Translations under genes and position numbers: made by a program
Shown: positions 55,612-64,000 of the stretch, in pieces
How positions within the stretch are numbered: position 1 is the stretch's first letter
Layout: the number at the start of each line of letters is the position of its first letter
From: Agrypnia vestita
Lineage: Eukaryota; Arthropoda; Insecta; Trichoptera; Phryganeidae
Assembly (NCBI GenBank): GCA_016648135.1
Contig: JADDOH010001511.1
Coordinates: forward strand, 84,086 to 148,085
DNA length: 64,000 bases
Direction: 5' to 3'
Notes under the pieces: model-generated
Database searches by the model: none
What the model was told of the DNA's origin: nothing
Seen by the model: the letters and a program-made list of their open reading frames with translations, nothing else

Positions 55612-56887
55612 TTAGGTCCTTACATATGAAATTGGCGTTTTGCCGTACAAATTTGATCTCAAATATCTTCTCTTTGGTTAGGAATTCCAAATCCAAATTT
55701 ATACAGCTATTTACTCATGTATTTGTGTTTTGAAAATTATAATTCATTTGTTTTTTCCTTAATTGTTTTTTTCTTTGCGTCACTCAGTTTACAAAATGAA
55801 AAACTTGAAATATCGCGTTATTTACGAGTACGAGTTCCACCGTGGCACCAGTGCTGCAGAAACGGCTCGAAGGATTAATGATGTGTATGGCGACGGTGCC
55901 GCAAAAGAAAACACAGTGCGTTTTTGGTTCCAACGTTTTCGTTCTGGAAATTTCGACCTGCAGAACAAGCCCAAGCCCCGTGGACGGCCGGAGATCAAAG
56001 TTGATAATGAAGAATTGAAGGCTATTGTGGAAGCGGATCCATCGCAAACCACATCCGAGTTAGCTGCAGGCTGCGGTGTTAGTGGTAAAACTGTTTTAAT
56101 CCACTTGAAGCAAATTGGTAAGGTGAAAAAGCTTGAAGGGTGGGTACCTCACGAATTGAGTAAAGCAAATCAACAAACGCGCATTGACTGCTGCGTTGCA
56201 TTACTCAACCGGCACAATATGAAGGGATTTTAAATCGAATCATTAAAAGTGGATCCTGTACGATAATCGGAAGCGCTCATCGCAATGGCTGAACCCTGCC
56301 GAACCAGCCAAACCATGCCCCAAGCGAAAATTGACTCCAAAAAAGTTACTTGTGAGCGTTTGGTGGACTAGTGCTGGTGTCGTTCACTACAGCTTTCTTA
56401 AATCTGGCCAGACGATTACGGCAGATGTCTATTGTCAGCAACTGCAAACCATGATGGAAAAGCTAGCTGCTAAACAACCGAGGCTGGTTAATCGCTCTAG
56501 GCCACTGCTGCTTCATGATAACGCTAGACCACACACTGCACAACAGACGGCTACCAAATTAGAGGAGCTTCAATTGGAATGTCTAAGACATCCACCGTAC
56601 TCTCCGGACCTTGCCCCAACAGAATACCATTTTTTTCGAAATTTGGATAACTTCTTGCAAAGGAAAAAATTCAACTCCGGTGGGGCAGTCCAAACCGCCT
56701 TCAAAGATTTTATTGATTCCCGTCCGAATGGTTTTTTTAGTAAAGGGATCGATGAACTACCTATGAGATGGCAAAAGTGCATAGATAGCAATGGTACATA
56801 CTTTGATTAAATAAATATATTATAATAAAAAAAATCGGCTTTATGTTCCTCCCATACTAAACGCCAATTTCATATGTAAGGACCTAA
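55612..56887 (+). mobile_element. Mariner element, nearly full length, inactive
   Basis: 1276 bp, terminal inverted repeats of about 30 bp with one mismatch (TTAGGTCCTTACATATGAAA... at both ends), flanked by TA on each side. It encloses a mariner transposase gene in the plus orientation. Length, ends and TA target all fit the mariner family; end sequence and WVPHEL transposase suggest the cecropia/mori group (recalled, not searched). Confidence 0.96.
55796..56810 (+). pseudogene. Mariner transposase, broken by deletions
   Basis: The first frame from ATG 55796 carries the N-terminal helix-turn-helix region (YRVIYEYEFHRGTSAAETAR, NTVRFWFQRFRSGNFDLQ) and the GWVPHELS linker, then stops at 56231-56233. 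The second frame continues from about 56250 (KWILYDNRKRSSQWLNPAEP) to the stop at 56808-56810. It contains LLHDNARPH (second Asp) and PYSPDLAPTEYHFF. The segment normally carrying the first catalytic Asp (T-x-DE before KW) is missing, about 10 nt deleted, with another base lost upstream. The last catalytic position, usually Asp before YH, is Glu. The protein end GTYFD is normal. Confidence 0.95.
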
Positions 56888-57039
56888 TAGATGTTATTCA
56901 CGGAAAAGGAAATGATTTATATTTTCAGGTACTAAAACATATTTTTTAATAAAATTGTTTTAATGAAAGAAATCCTAAAAAAAGCGTGTCAGTAACCATA
57001 GATGTATTTCTTTTTTAACGTAAGTACGTAAATAACTTT

Positions 57040-57375
57040 CCATTTATGCACAGCTTACACAAACCAATTCGATTGTCTTTAAATGGAAAGATGTTTATTA
57101 GATTTTTACTCTTAGAAGTATGGTTAATATTCAAAATCAAATTAGGGTCACTTAGATGGTTTGGGCATGTTGAGCGAATGAAAGAGGAAAGAATGGTTAG
57201 AAAAATATATAACGCAAGTATTGACGGCACCAGAAAGAAAAGTCGACTGCGGAAGACGTGGCATGACTGGGCATGACCAGATTAACCAGACATAAAAGAA
57301 TGGTCCTGTTAGGAGCCCCAACAATAGACGAGCTTGTACGCGAAGATTTATGAATGTGGATGAGGCGAGAGATCG
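57040..57375 (+). pseudogene. LINE C-terminal fragment
   Basis: The frame reads LGSLRWFGHVERMKEERMVR then KIYNASIDGTRKKSRLRKTW. The RWFGHVERM and DG-x-R-x-x-GRPR-x-x-W pattern is the end of many RTE/CR1-like LINE proteins; here GRPR has become SRLR. A tail GAATGTGGATGAGGCGAGAG follows. Confidence 0.78.
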
Positions 57376-58260
57376 TGATGGTAAGTAAATAAAATATGAT
57401 TCGTTATAAAGGTACAGTCAAAAATTCAAGGGTGCATGCTTGTCCATAAAGAAATATGGTCTTAAAAATATTTTAATATTTTTACAGTATCCGTCGGTAA
57501 TATATTATGTAAAATGGCCGTTAGTTCGATGTATAAAGTGCGACTTTGCTTAGAGCATAGTTTGAATTTAATATAAAAACATGTGCTGTGATTGAGAAAC
57601 AGGGGCGGAATTTATAAATCCACTCCAGCGGGCACACCGGGGTCCTAAAGATGCTGAATACAAAATATTAACAAAGTGATTATTTACTTTACAATAATAA
57701 AGGGAATACTAGAGGCTATAATTAAATAGTTGTATTGTATATATTGAAGCATTCTAAATCTCTGAGGCGAGTGATCAGTCACATCTGTGCATAATACATA
57801 CAATAGAAGACCTATTGGTGGAATAAGTCTTTCAATGAACTTATTAATTATTTTAAGTTTTTGTTAAAAAAATAACGATCCGGACAAAAATTAAACAGGT
57901 GGTGGTGGTATAAATTATTTTCAATCGAAAGTTTGACGGCTTCTCACACTCTTTCTACGCGATGATTTGATAAAACAATGAAACGAATAATTTTATAATA
58001 TAGTGGATAATTAAGCATCCAGGTTTTCGAACTCTTACTCAATATAGGTACAGATATTATGATGAATGCAGATAATAATTTTTCATTATTTACCAAGTAC
58101 CTACTAACGAACTAATGACCAATATTCATTTCTATTACCCTTTTTAAATGTGAAAGAAGACAGTGTTTGTTTATCAACGCACGTCAGTAGGTAATCAAAG
58201 AATAGTCAGTACCTAATGACAGTAATTTAGCGAAGGGAAAAACTTCATTTCAAAATGAAG
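57376..58260. other. Spacer, nothing recognised
   Basis: AT-rich, without recognisable genes. Confidence 0.4.
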
Positions 58261-58870
58261 ACTACAACACACACACGTTCACCAGTTTGAGTGTACACTA
58301 CAATTGTAGTAAAAACTACTTGAAGTGAAGCAATTGTAGTACCACGAAATGAAGTGAAGTAAATGAAGTGAAGTAATGAAGTAATTGTAGTATTAATGAA
58401 GTGAAGTAATTGTAATAATAATGAAGTGAAGTAATGAAATGAAGTAATAGTGAAGTAAATTTTTAAATGAAATGAAGTATTTTTTTCCCAAATAAAAATT
58501 TAGCGAGCTAAAAAAAAAAAGGTCAACGACAAAAATATTTAAATAAATGACGATATTTTCTCCAAAGTAACATTTGGCGACCTAAAAAAAAATTGTTACA
58601 GATTCCAGAAAATTCTTCATATATCTACATCAACTTTCCAAAAATTTCACGTAAAAAATACACTATTTAAAATGTGTTTCTCATACTTTCGATAACTTTG
58701 AAGTGTATGTACTTTGTAGTGTTCGCTTTGAAATGAAGTGTACTATTTGAAGTTTATACTTTCAATAACTTTGGTGTTTGTAGTTTGTAGTGTGCACTAC
58801 ACATCAAAATGTGCGAAGTGTGCACTTCAATGTAGTGTAGTACTACATTGTAGTAGTGAGTACAGAGCGG
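58260..58870. repeat. Low-complexity GAAGT/GTAGT-word region
   Basis: 58300-58480 is built mainly of AATGAAGTGAAGTAA words. 58660-58870 mixes GAAGTGTAC and TGTAGTGTAGTACTACATTG with several small palindromes. Between them is AT-rich DNA. The two parts look like decayed expansions of the same pentamers. Confidence 0.75.
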
Positions 58871-59389
58871 ACCCATCACTACAGTAATTATGTGCACATC
58901 TTCAGAGAGACACATGTGTGTTGCATCGTTTACTATGAGTTCCAAATCATTATCTGTGGTAGTGTTGTGCATATACCTTGCCTGTGCAGGTGCATATTTT
59001 GATTTTTGTTATAGTTTCATTTTGTGTAAACATTTCATATATAGTATAACCGGGATTAACTTTGGTATGATCATCTCATTCTGTTATCATCTGTCGTCTT
59101 CTTATACTATACCTACTACACATTTATAAAATTTTATAATAAAGACATTCATTAGTATTTCAGGAAAATCAATATTTCCGTTGGTAAATACTTACGTTGG
59201 CAAATTTAACTTCTTTTTTAAGAAACATTTTTTCAATGGAAACAAACGTACCTAATGCTATAGAAATAATTTTTTTAAAATACAGAAAATGTCATTTATC
59301 TGAGGCTAAATTATCCGTGAAGTTAGAGTAACCGTTGTCCTCTGTAGTACATTTTTTTGTAATCCTGAAAAATACATTTTACGTTTGGC

Positions 59390-59525
59390 GGCCCTCGTAG
59401 CCCAGTGGGCATGACACTGGCTTCTCACACCGAGGGTTCCGGGTTCAATTCCCGGTAAGGTCACAATTAATCTATGTGTCGCTTCTGTAATTGGGCTTCT
59501 TGGCCAGTTGAAGCGTAAAAAATAT
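59390..59525 (+). repeat. tRNA-derived SINE, family B, copy 2
   Basis: GGCGGCCCTCGTAGCCCAGT, GGCTTCTCACACCGAGGGTT, GGGTTCAATTCCCGGTAAGG and tail TTGGCCAGTTGAAGCGTAAA match the minus-strand copy at 23375-23555 module by module. Confidence 0.85.
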
Positions 59526-59534
59526 ATATTGTAT

Positions 59535-59640
59535 ACAGGGTTCAACAGAGTTAGTCCACAATACTTTACAGGTAGATTTCTGCTTTGATTATTAGTCGAA
59601 AATGTTCAAGCAACCATGACCTAATATCAATAGTTAAGGA
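59535..59640 (+). repeat. Dispersed repeat shared with 62265-62380
   Basis: GTTCAACAGAGTTAGTCCAC, AATACTTTA and ATTATTAGTCGAAAAT recur in order at 62260-62330. Confidence 0.6.
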
Positions 59641-59755
59641 GATACACGACATCAAAGATTATATTTTTATAAATTTCACATTTTTAAAAATTTCAATCTT
59701 TATATTTCGCTCCAATTTATTGCCCTCATAAACTGCCTCACTTGCCTACATCTAA

Positions 59756-59899
59756 GGCCCGGTTGTTTCAAATTCGATCAAAGTAAGCGTAGAGTTTAAA
59801 CTGAAATTTTACGTTCTCCACCAATCAGAGGATCCGTTTTCGTAAAAATCTATGTTTTTATCGACCGCTTACTTTGATCGAACTTGAAACAACCGGGCC
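59756..59899. mobile_element. PIF/Harbinger-like MITE, copy 2
   Basis: 144 bp from GGCCCGGTTGTTTCAAATTC to its complement, with exact TAA on both sides (59753-59755 and 59900-59902). Internal words CGTTCTCCACC and ATCCGTTT are shared with 37792-37936. TWA-type three-base duplication and GGCC ends fit Harbinger MITEs. Confidence 0.85.
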
Positions 59900-60122
59900 T
59901 AAGGGACGTTCTTCGTAGTTTATTCCACTTCTTAGGAAAAACGATTATTTAGAATCGCGGCCGTATAAGGATGCACTTCGAATACATTAATAAGTTGGTG
60001 TATAATACGAAAAACGTAAATATATTAGTGATCGCCATCCCGCGACTGGATGGGATGCGAGACTGCGTGACCTCAGTGCGTACCTTAGACAAAATCGGTA
60101 GTAGAAACAGAATCGACATTAG

Positions 60123-60315
60123 AGGTCTTTTCATATAAGCTTGCAATTGAGTTAGTGTGGGTAGGTACAGTGCGTGATATGCGAATTGTTTCGTTGTGTT
60201 AAGTTTACGGATACGCCTCTCTCATATCCGTAAACTCAACACAACGAAACAATGCGCGAATTACGCACTGTACCTACACTAACTCAATTGCAAGCTTAGG
60301 TATATGAAAAGACCT
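60123..60315. mobile_element. Foldback MITE with near-perfect arms
   Basis: AGGTCTTTTCATATAAGC at the left and its complement at the right, pairing nearly continuously through CAATTGAGTTAGTG, GTAGGTACAGTGCG and GTTTCGTTGTGTT to a tiny loop near 60215. A diverged relative is at 61605-61769. Confidence 0.92.
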
Positions 60316-60683
60316 ATACCTACGTTAAATTTGGTACCGTCGATTCGGAGGGAAACGTACGCTCGAGCTAAGGCTCCACGGAGCTAAAGTTGCTATCAAA
60401 TTAGTTATTTAAGCTTCATAGCTTTTGGTCTTTGATCGAGTCAAGTTTTCTCGTCATGATCAGTAAGGTAAGGTATAATAATAGAGAAATATAGTATAGA
60501 AATAGCTAACAAAGCATTGCCTCGTCAATATTATGGAATTATCAGACTCTCTCGAATATTTATTTATGTAAAATATTTCTCCGAATTGTATTTATAATCT
60601 TCAAAGGTCAAACATGAATTTTATCTCTCGGTCAAAACTAATTATTTATAGTTTGTTGTAAGTATATTATAATATAACAATAA

Positions 60684-60887
60684 ATGTTGAATTGGCATCA
60701 TTTTCGGCTGTCTGTTTTTACAGTAATATGTGTAATAATATGTTGTTGTTTGTATTCGCAAGAATCAGAGGCGTGTACTGTTCACATGTTATACGTAGGC
60801 AAAGAGGATGGAGCGCCACAGTCTTTTGTCCACACAACTCGTCCACGTTCATTCACCTTCGCGTGCAAGCTCCTAGTTAATTGTTGA
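60684..60887 (+). CDS. Short ORF with signal-peptide-like start (possible first exon of the lectin)
   Basis: From ATG 60684 the frame reads MLNWHHFRLSVFTVICVIIC then CCLYSQESEA, a charged start, a hydrophobic core and a polar end with a small residue: a good secretion signal by eye. It lies 1.1 kb upstream of the C-type lectin exon on the same strand and could be its first exon. No strong donor site was seen, and the frame closes after 67 codons. It may equally be chance. Confidence 0.25.
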   Translation: MLNWHHFRLSVFTVICVIICCCLYSQESEACTVHMLYVGKEDGAPQSFVHTTRPRSFTFACKLLVNC

Positions 60888-61604
60888 GAACTCTAACATG
60901 ATTATCTTCCGCGGTGTCACCCTCCCTTTTTCATTATATTTATTACCATTTTACTTTACTTTCCTCATTCATTCGCTCAACACGCCCAAGCCGTCTGAAC
61001 GACCCATTAACTGATTACTAGAAATTATGGGAAGCAAATATAAATTAAATAATCCATAAATTATAACGCGTGCGTGGCATGAGGGTGACTGTTTAAGGGG
61101 GCGGTCGATTTAGAACGTAAAAAATTGAAAAATGAATGCTCAAATTAAAAAACGATAATATGTGTAAAAATGATAAAAAAAGTATAATTTATCTGCGTCT
61201 GTAAAAGTTAGAAGGGTTGTTTTGAAAACGTAAAACTATTTATTTTGTTATAACCTAGTTATAACCCCTCAAAAATGACGTACCTTTATTGTATATTTCG
61301 GCCGTCAGTTAAGGGTGTGAAAACAGTGCTATCTAAAGTAGCGTAGCGTCTTGATAATGTTAGTGATGGACATAATTAAATAGAGAATAATGCTTTTTTC
61401 TTCTTAGTGAGGGACACATTGACGGCAGAATAGTGAACTTAATTTTATCATGACCGGCGCCCCTCACTAGCTTTTATCAAAATTTAATGCAATATCACAA
61501 TAATTGACAATCCGACGGGGACTAACCATACTTTATCACTGTTTGGGCGGAAAAAAATGTTCCATATTATTTGAACACCGTAGTTTGTTTATACACACCT
61601 ATAC

Positions 61605-61769
61605 ACCTCTTTCTATTTAAGAAAGACAATTAGTATATGTAAGCAGTGCGTAGGTACGAGGCACATCGTTTCGTTGTGTTGGTGTTTTTATACCCGTAAA
61701 TACCAAAATAACGAAATATTTTGCGTCGTACGCACGGCTTACATATACTAATTCGATGGAAAGAGGTCT
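61605..61769. mobile_element. Foldback MITE, diverged relative of 60123-60315
   Basis: CACCTCTTTCTA at the left and GGAAAGAGGTC at the right; the arms pair through AATTAGTATATGTAAGC and shared GTTTCGTTGTGTTGG words. Confidence 0.8.
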
Positions 61770-61789
61770 ACAAATAATTTTAAAAGTAG

Positions 61790-61950
61790 CATAATTTGTA
61801 TTTGACGGTATTTTTGTCATCATTATTATCACCCGTTTTCTGCCCTTCGCCAGATGAAGGCCTCCCCAATAATCTCTCACATTCTCTATAAATCTTGCGT
61901 TTATTACTTTTCTAGCACGTTTACCAACGTCATCTGTAAAATCTTCATTA
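61790..61950 (-). repeat. Retroelement 3' tail with (TCATCA)-like end
   Basis: On the minus strand it reads GGGGAGGCCTTCATCTGGCG then AAGGGCAGAAAACGGGTGAT and AATAATGATGAC. The GGAGGCCTT...GGGCAG...(GATAAT)n pattern is a common insect LINE 3' end. It lies directly in front of the lectin exon. Confidence 0.55.
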
Positions 61951-61959
61951 GTAGTACAG

Positions 61960-62227
61960 AGTACTGCATCTAATGAAAATACCAAATTAAGTTTTCGAAA
62001 AGACTACACCTATGAGGCAGAGGCCGATATCTTTTACAAGGAACACACTGCTTCAAAAAACTGGCACGAAGCTATAGCTGTATGTAAGACAGAAGGGGCG
62101 CAGCTGGCTGCGCCCTTCACCAAGCTTGAAGCCGACATGGTGAAGAAGCACTTCAGTGGGGGCACGCACCACACTTGGCTCGCCATAAACGACTTCTTCG
62201 TCGAGGGAAAATTCATGACCGCTAATG
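61960..62227 (+). CDS. C-type lectin domain exon (immulectin-like), internal
   Basis: Acceptor TAGTACAG before 61960 (a second possible AG at 61950-61951), donor AAT-G|GTGAGA at 62227, 89 codons plus one base. It reads KLSFRKDYTYEAEADIFYKE, NWHEAIAVCKTEGAQLAAPF, LEADMVKKHFSGGTHHTW and LAINDFFVEGKFMTANG. FRKDYTY, FYK-H, W-A-x-x-C-x-x-EGA-L-x-x-P and the W-L-x-I-ND-x-x-x-EG-F blocks are the first half of a lepidopteran two-domain C-type lectin (immune pattern recognition, secreted). Later exons, with the carbohydrate-binding motif, were not found in the remaining 1.8 kb. Confidence 0.88.
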
Positions 62228-63802
62228 GTGAGATTTTTAAAACTTTGTTCCTAATACATGGAGTAACAGAGCTTGTCTACAATACTTTATTTACCTAATT
62301 CCTTGACTAAATTATTAGTCGAAAATATACCAACGTCTTCGTTATAAGATCAATAGTCATGGCGATAAGCGATTTCAAAGATTGCATTTTTTTTCAATAT
62401 TTCTGACCAAAGGGAGCATCGTAAACAACGTGGTTTCATTTTGAACTCCTTCCTCCATGTACTTCCCTCGAGTATTTTTTATCCTATTAATTCCAGAAGA
62501 CATTTTGTACTATCTTCTCTTACCGAAACTAATTATTGAGTATAAAATAAAAAAGCCTGATATTTGTTTTACAACACAGCGCAGCATAATAATTTATAAA
62601 CAAATAATGTTTACAGCTTTAATTTTGCCGAATAAAGTAAATGAAGAATTACGAAGCTTGGCTCTGACTTCCCCCCCTTGCCCTCACGTAGCCCAGCATA
62701 GCATTCTGCCTAATCCCCCCCTGATCAGGCCACGTGGTATATGGATGCTCCCAAAACGTTGATGTTTTGGACTTATGCTAGTGCACAGCTTGAACAAAAT
62801 AATTTCTGTGGCTCCTCTACTACCCCTTTCCTCCCCCATCGTACGGCTAATTAATCGACCGACACATTCGGCCGTATTCTGAAAATAACAAGATTGTTAT
62901 TTTGGTGACTGATAGCTCAAACCTAAAAATAAACATGACGTAATTTGTAGATTTACGACAGTTCGTCTATTCGGTGATTACTACCCCAACACTAGAGAAT
63001 AGACAGGGTGTATTTATTTTTGCCCGTGTCATTATTTAATTAATTTACGTTTACAATTTATAGATGAGACCTTTGGAAAGTTGTCGTGAATCTACGTGGT
63101 ATTAATTAGTGTGATGTGTGATGATGAGAGGAATTTGGGGTATAAGAGATCCATAAATAATTGTCGTTATAAACCCAAGACAAGAAGCAGAGACTGCATC
63201 CTGTGTTTTTATGGCTACGTGTACGATGGTGCAATATCACTTTTATGTCATGTTTATTTGCCTTCAGCGGATATTTCAGGGGCCTTTATGCCTAAAATTA
63301 ATAATTAGTTTTATTTGTGATGCCGTCGGCCGTAAGGTCGGGAGTTAATACCCGAATATCATTACTATTAATATTTAATTTTCATCTGTCATTTCGGGCC
63401 TTATGGCGGTAGATTCCTTTTAAATGTTATTTTGTGTTCCGTCTCGACGCCTGGAATCCATTATGAGAGAACAGCCTGCTGTTTCGGCACTTAGACACGC
63501 GTTCCTACCCCCTCTGATTCCCTGTTTGCGACATAATTTATTCCCGCTGGTATCCCTGTTTCCGGTTATGTCGGCGTAACGGTTTTTCTTTCATATAACG
63601 TCGTTGTTTCGCGCCATTTGCACGCGTCTAGACACGCCAACTTTTGTTGTGATTTTTTTGTGTTTCTATTGCAACCCACCCCCTTAATTTTTGATCCCTA
63701 GGTTAACAAACATTAGACTATACAAATTTTTAACATAGTGCGACAGGACGTTGATATTTTAGTGTAAATCCCGTGAATTTCGTCAAACGATTTGTTAACA
63801 AG
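62228..63802. other. Lectin intron / intergenic, repeat-bearing
   Basis: 62260-62330 repeats words from 59535-59640. The rest is less AT-rich, with CCTTGCCCTCACG and GCCGTCGGCCGTAAGGTCGG, and may contain the 5' region of the ORF at 63803. No lectin exon is visible. Confidence 0.4.
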
Positions 63803-64000
63803 ATGGCGGACGAGCAAGCTCCTTCGCCTGTATCCTCGAATGACGGATCTTCTTTCGAAGAACCGAGTCGAAAGAGACGCCGCGTAGCATACGACCCGCG
63901 TGTAGACCACCTGCTAAAACAGGTGACTGCTCTGACGGAGGCCTTGTTAGCGGTCGGCGCGGCTCCTGCATCAACAACGCCGCCAACGCCGGAACACGTG
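63803..64000 (+). CDS. 5' end of an unidentified ORF, truncated by the window end
   Basis: ATG in a good Kozak setting (AACAAGATGG) opens a frame still running at the last base. It reads MADEQAPSPVSSNDGSSFEE, SRKRRRV (a nuclear-localisation-like basic cluster) and DPRVDHLLKQVTALTEALLA. Polar start, basic patch and a short coiled-coil-like helix would suit a retroelement gag-like protein or a nuclear protein. GC content is well above the surroundings. Confidence 0.5.
   Translation, partial: MADEQAPSPVSSNDGSSFEEPSRKRRRVAYDPRVDHLLKQVTALTEALLAVGAAPASTTPPTPEHV

Noticed and set aside
59393..59465. tRNA-Glu-like gene
   Set aside because: A matching module with the same tail exists at 23375-23555 on the other strand; this is the SINE head.

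Overview
The window is nuclear DNA of an insect, most probably a lepidopteran. It is AT-rich and intron-rich. It carries insect-type repeats: tRNA-derived SINEs, mariner, hAT, Transib-like and Penelope-like relics, R1- and jockey-like LINE debris, many foldback MITEs and TTAGG-like tracts. It also holds one C-type lectin exon resembling moth immulectins. The order is inferred from family resemblance, not from a search.

Layout. From 29407 down to 3416 on the minus strand lies the C-terminal part of one large gene of the TMEM132 family (Drosophila detonator-like, a single-pass neural adhesion-type membrane protein). I can place 15 coding exons. Every splice phase agrees and the joined length, 2928 nt (975 codons plus stop), is an exact multiple of three. 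They run from a motif NWEVLNTAV in the ectodomain, through the transmembrane helix (split over exons at 19.5 and 15.2 kb) and the cytoplasmic AHDWVWLG motif, to a C-terminus HNLKESNA. The N-terminal exons must lie beyond 64 kb on the minus strand, so 29408 to 64000 reads as one giant intron of at least 34.6 kb, or intron plus nested or neighbouring genes. The introns between the exons hold mobile-element debris.

The best discovery candidate is at the end of this gene. The TGA after ESNA is followed, in the same frame, by 105 further sense codons (3415 to 3101) ending FDNLSESYA. That repeats the tail pattern of the first stop (FHNLKESNA, six of nine residues equal). The extension could be made by stop-codon readthrough, or by a second in-frame acceptor 21 nt downstream that removes the stop.

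The remaining window, 29.4 to 64 kb, is mainly repeats: an RTE-like LINE broken by a tRNA-derived repeat (31.2-33.6 kb), a jockey-like RT fragment (34 kb), a probable solo LTR (36 kb), PIF/Harbinger-like MITEs (37.8 and 59.8 kb), a nine-unit 20-bp GC-rich minisatellite (41.3 kb), an R1-type 3' fragment with a 31-bp target duplication (41.7-42.2 kb), a deleted hAT (45 kb), a mariner relic (47.8-48.6 kb), a 35-bp minisatellite (49.3 kb), a 1.1-kb near-palindrome flanked by TTAA (50.0-51.1 kb), a triplicated 211-bp unit (54.9-55.5 kb) beside a nearly complete but dead mariner (55.6-56.9 kb), and a cluster of foldback elements (59.8-61.8 kb). A plus-strand C-type lectin exon lies at 62.0 kb, and the 5' end of an unidentified plus-strand ORF opens at 63803 and leaves the window. 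No rRNA, CRISPR array or convincing functional tRNA was seen.
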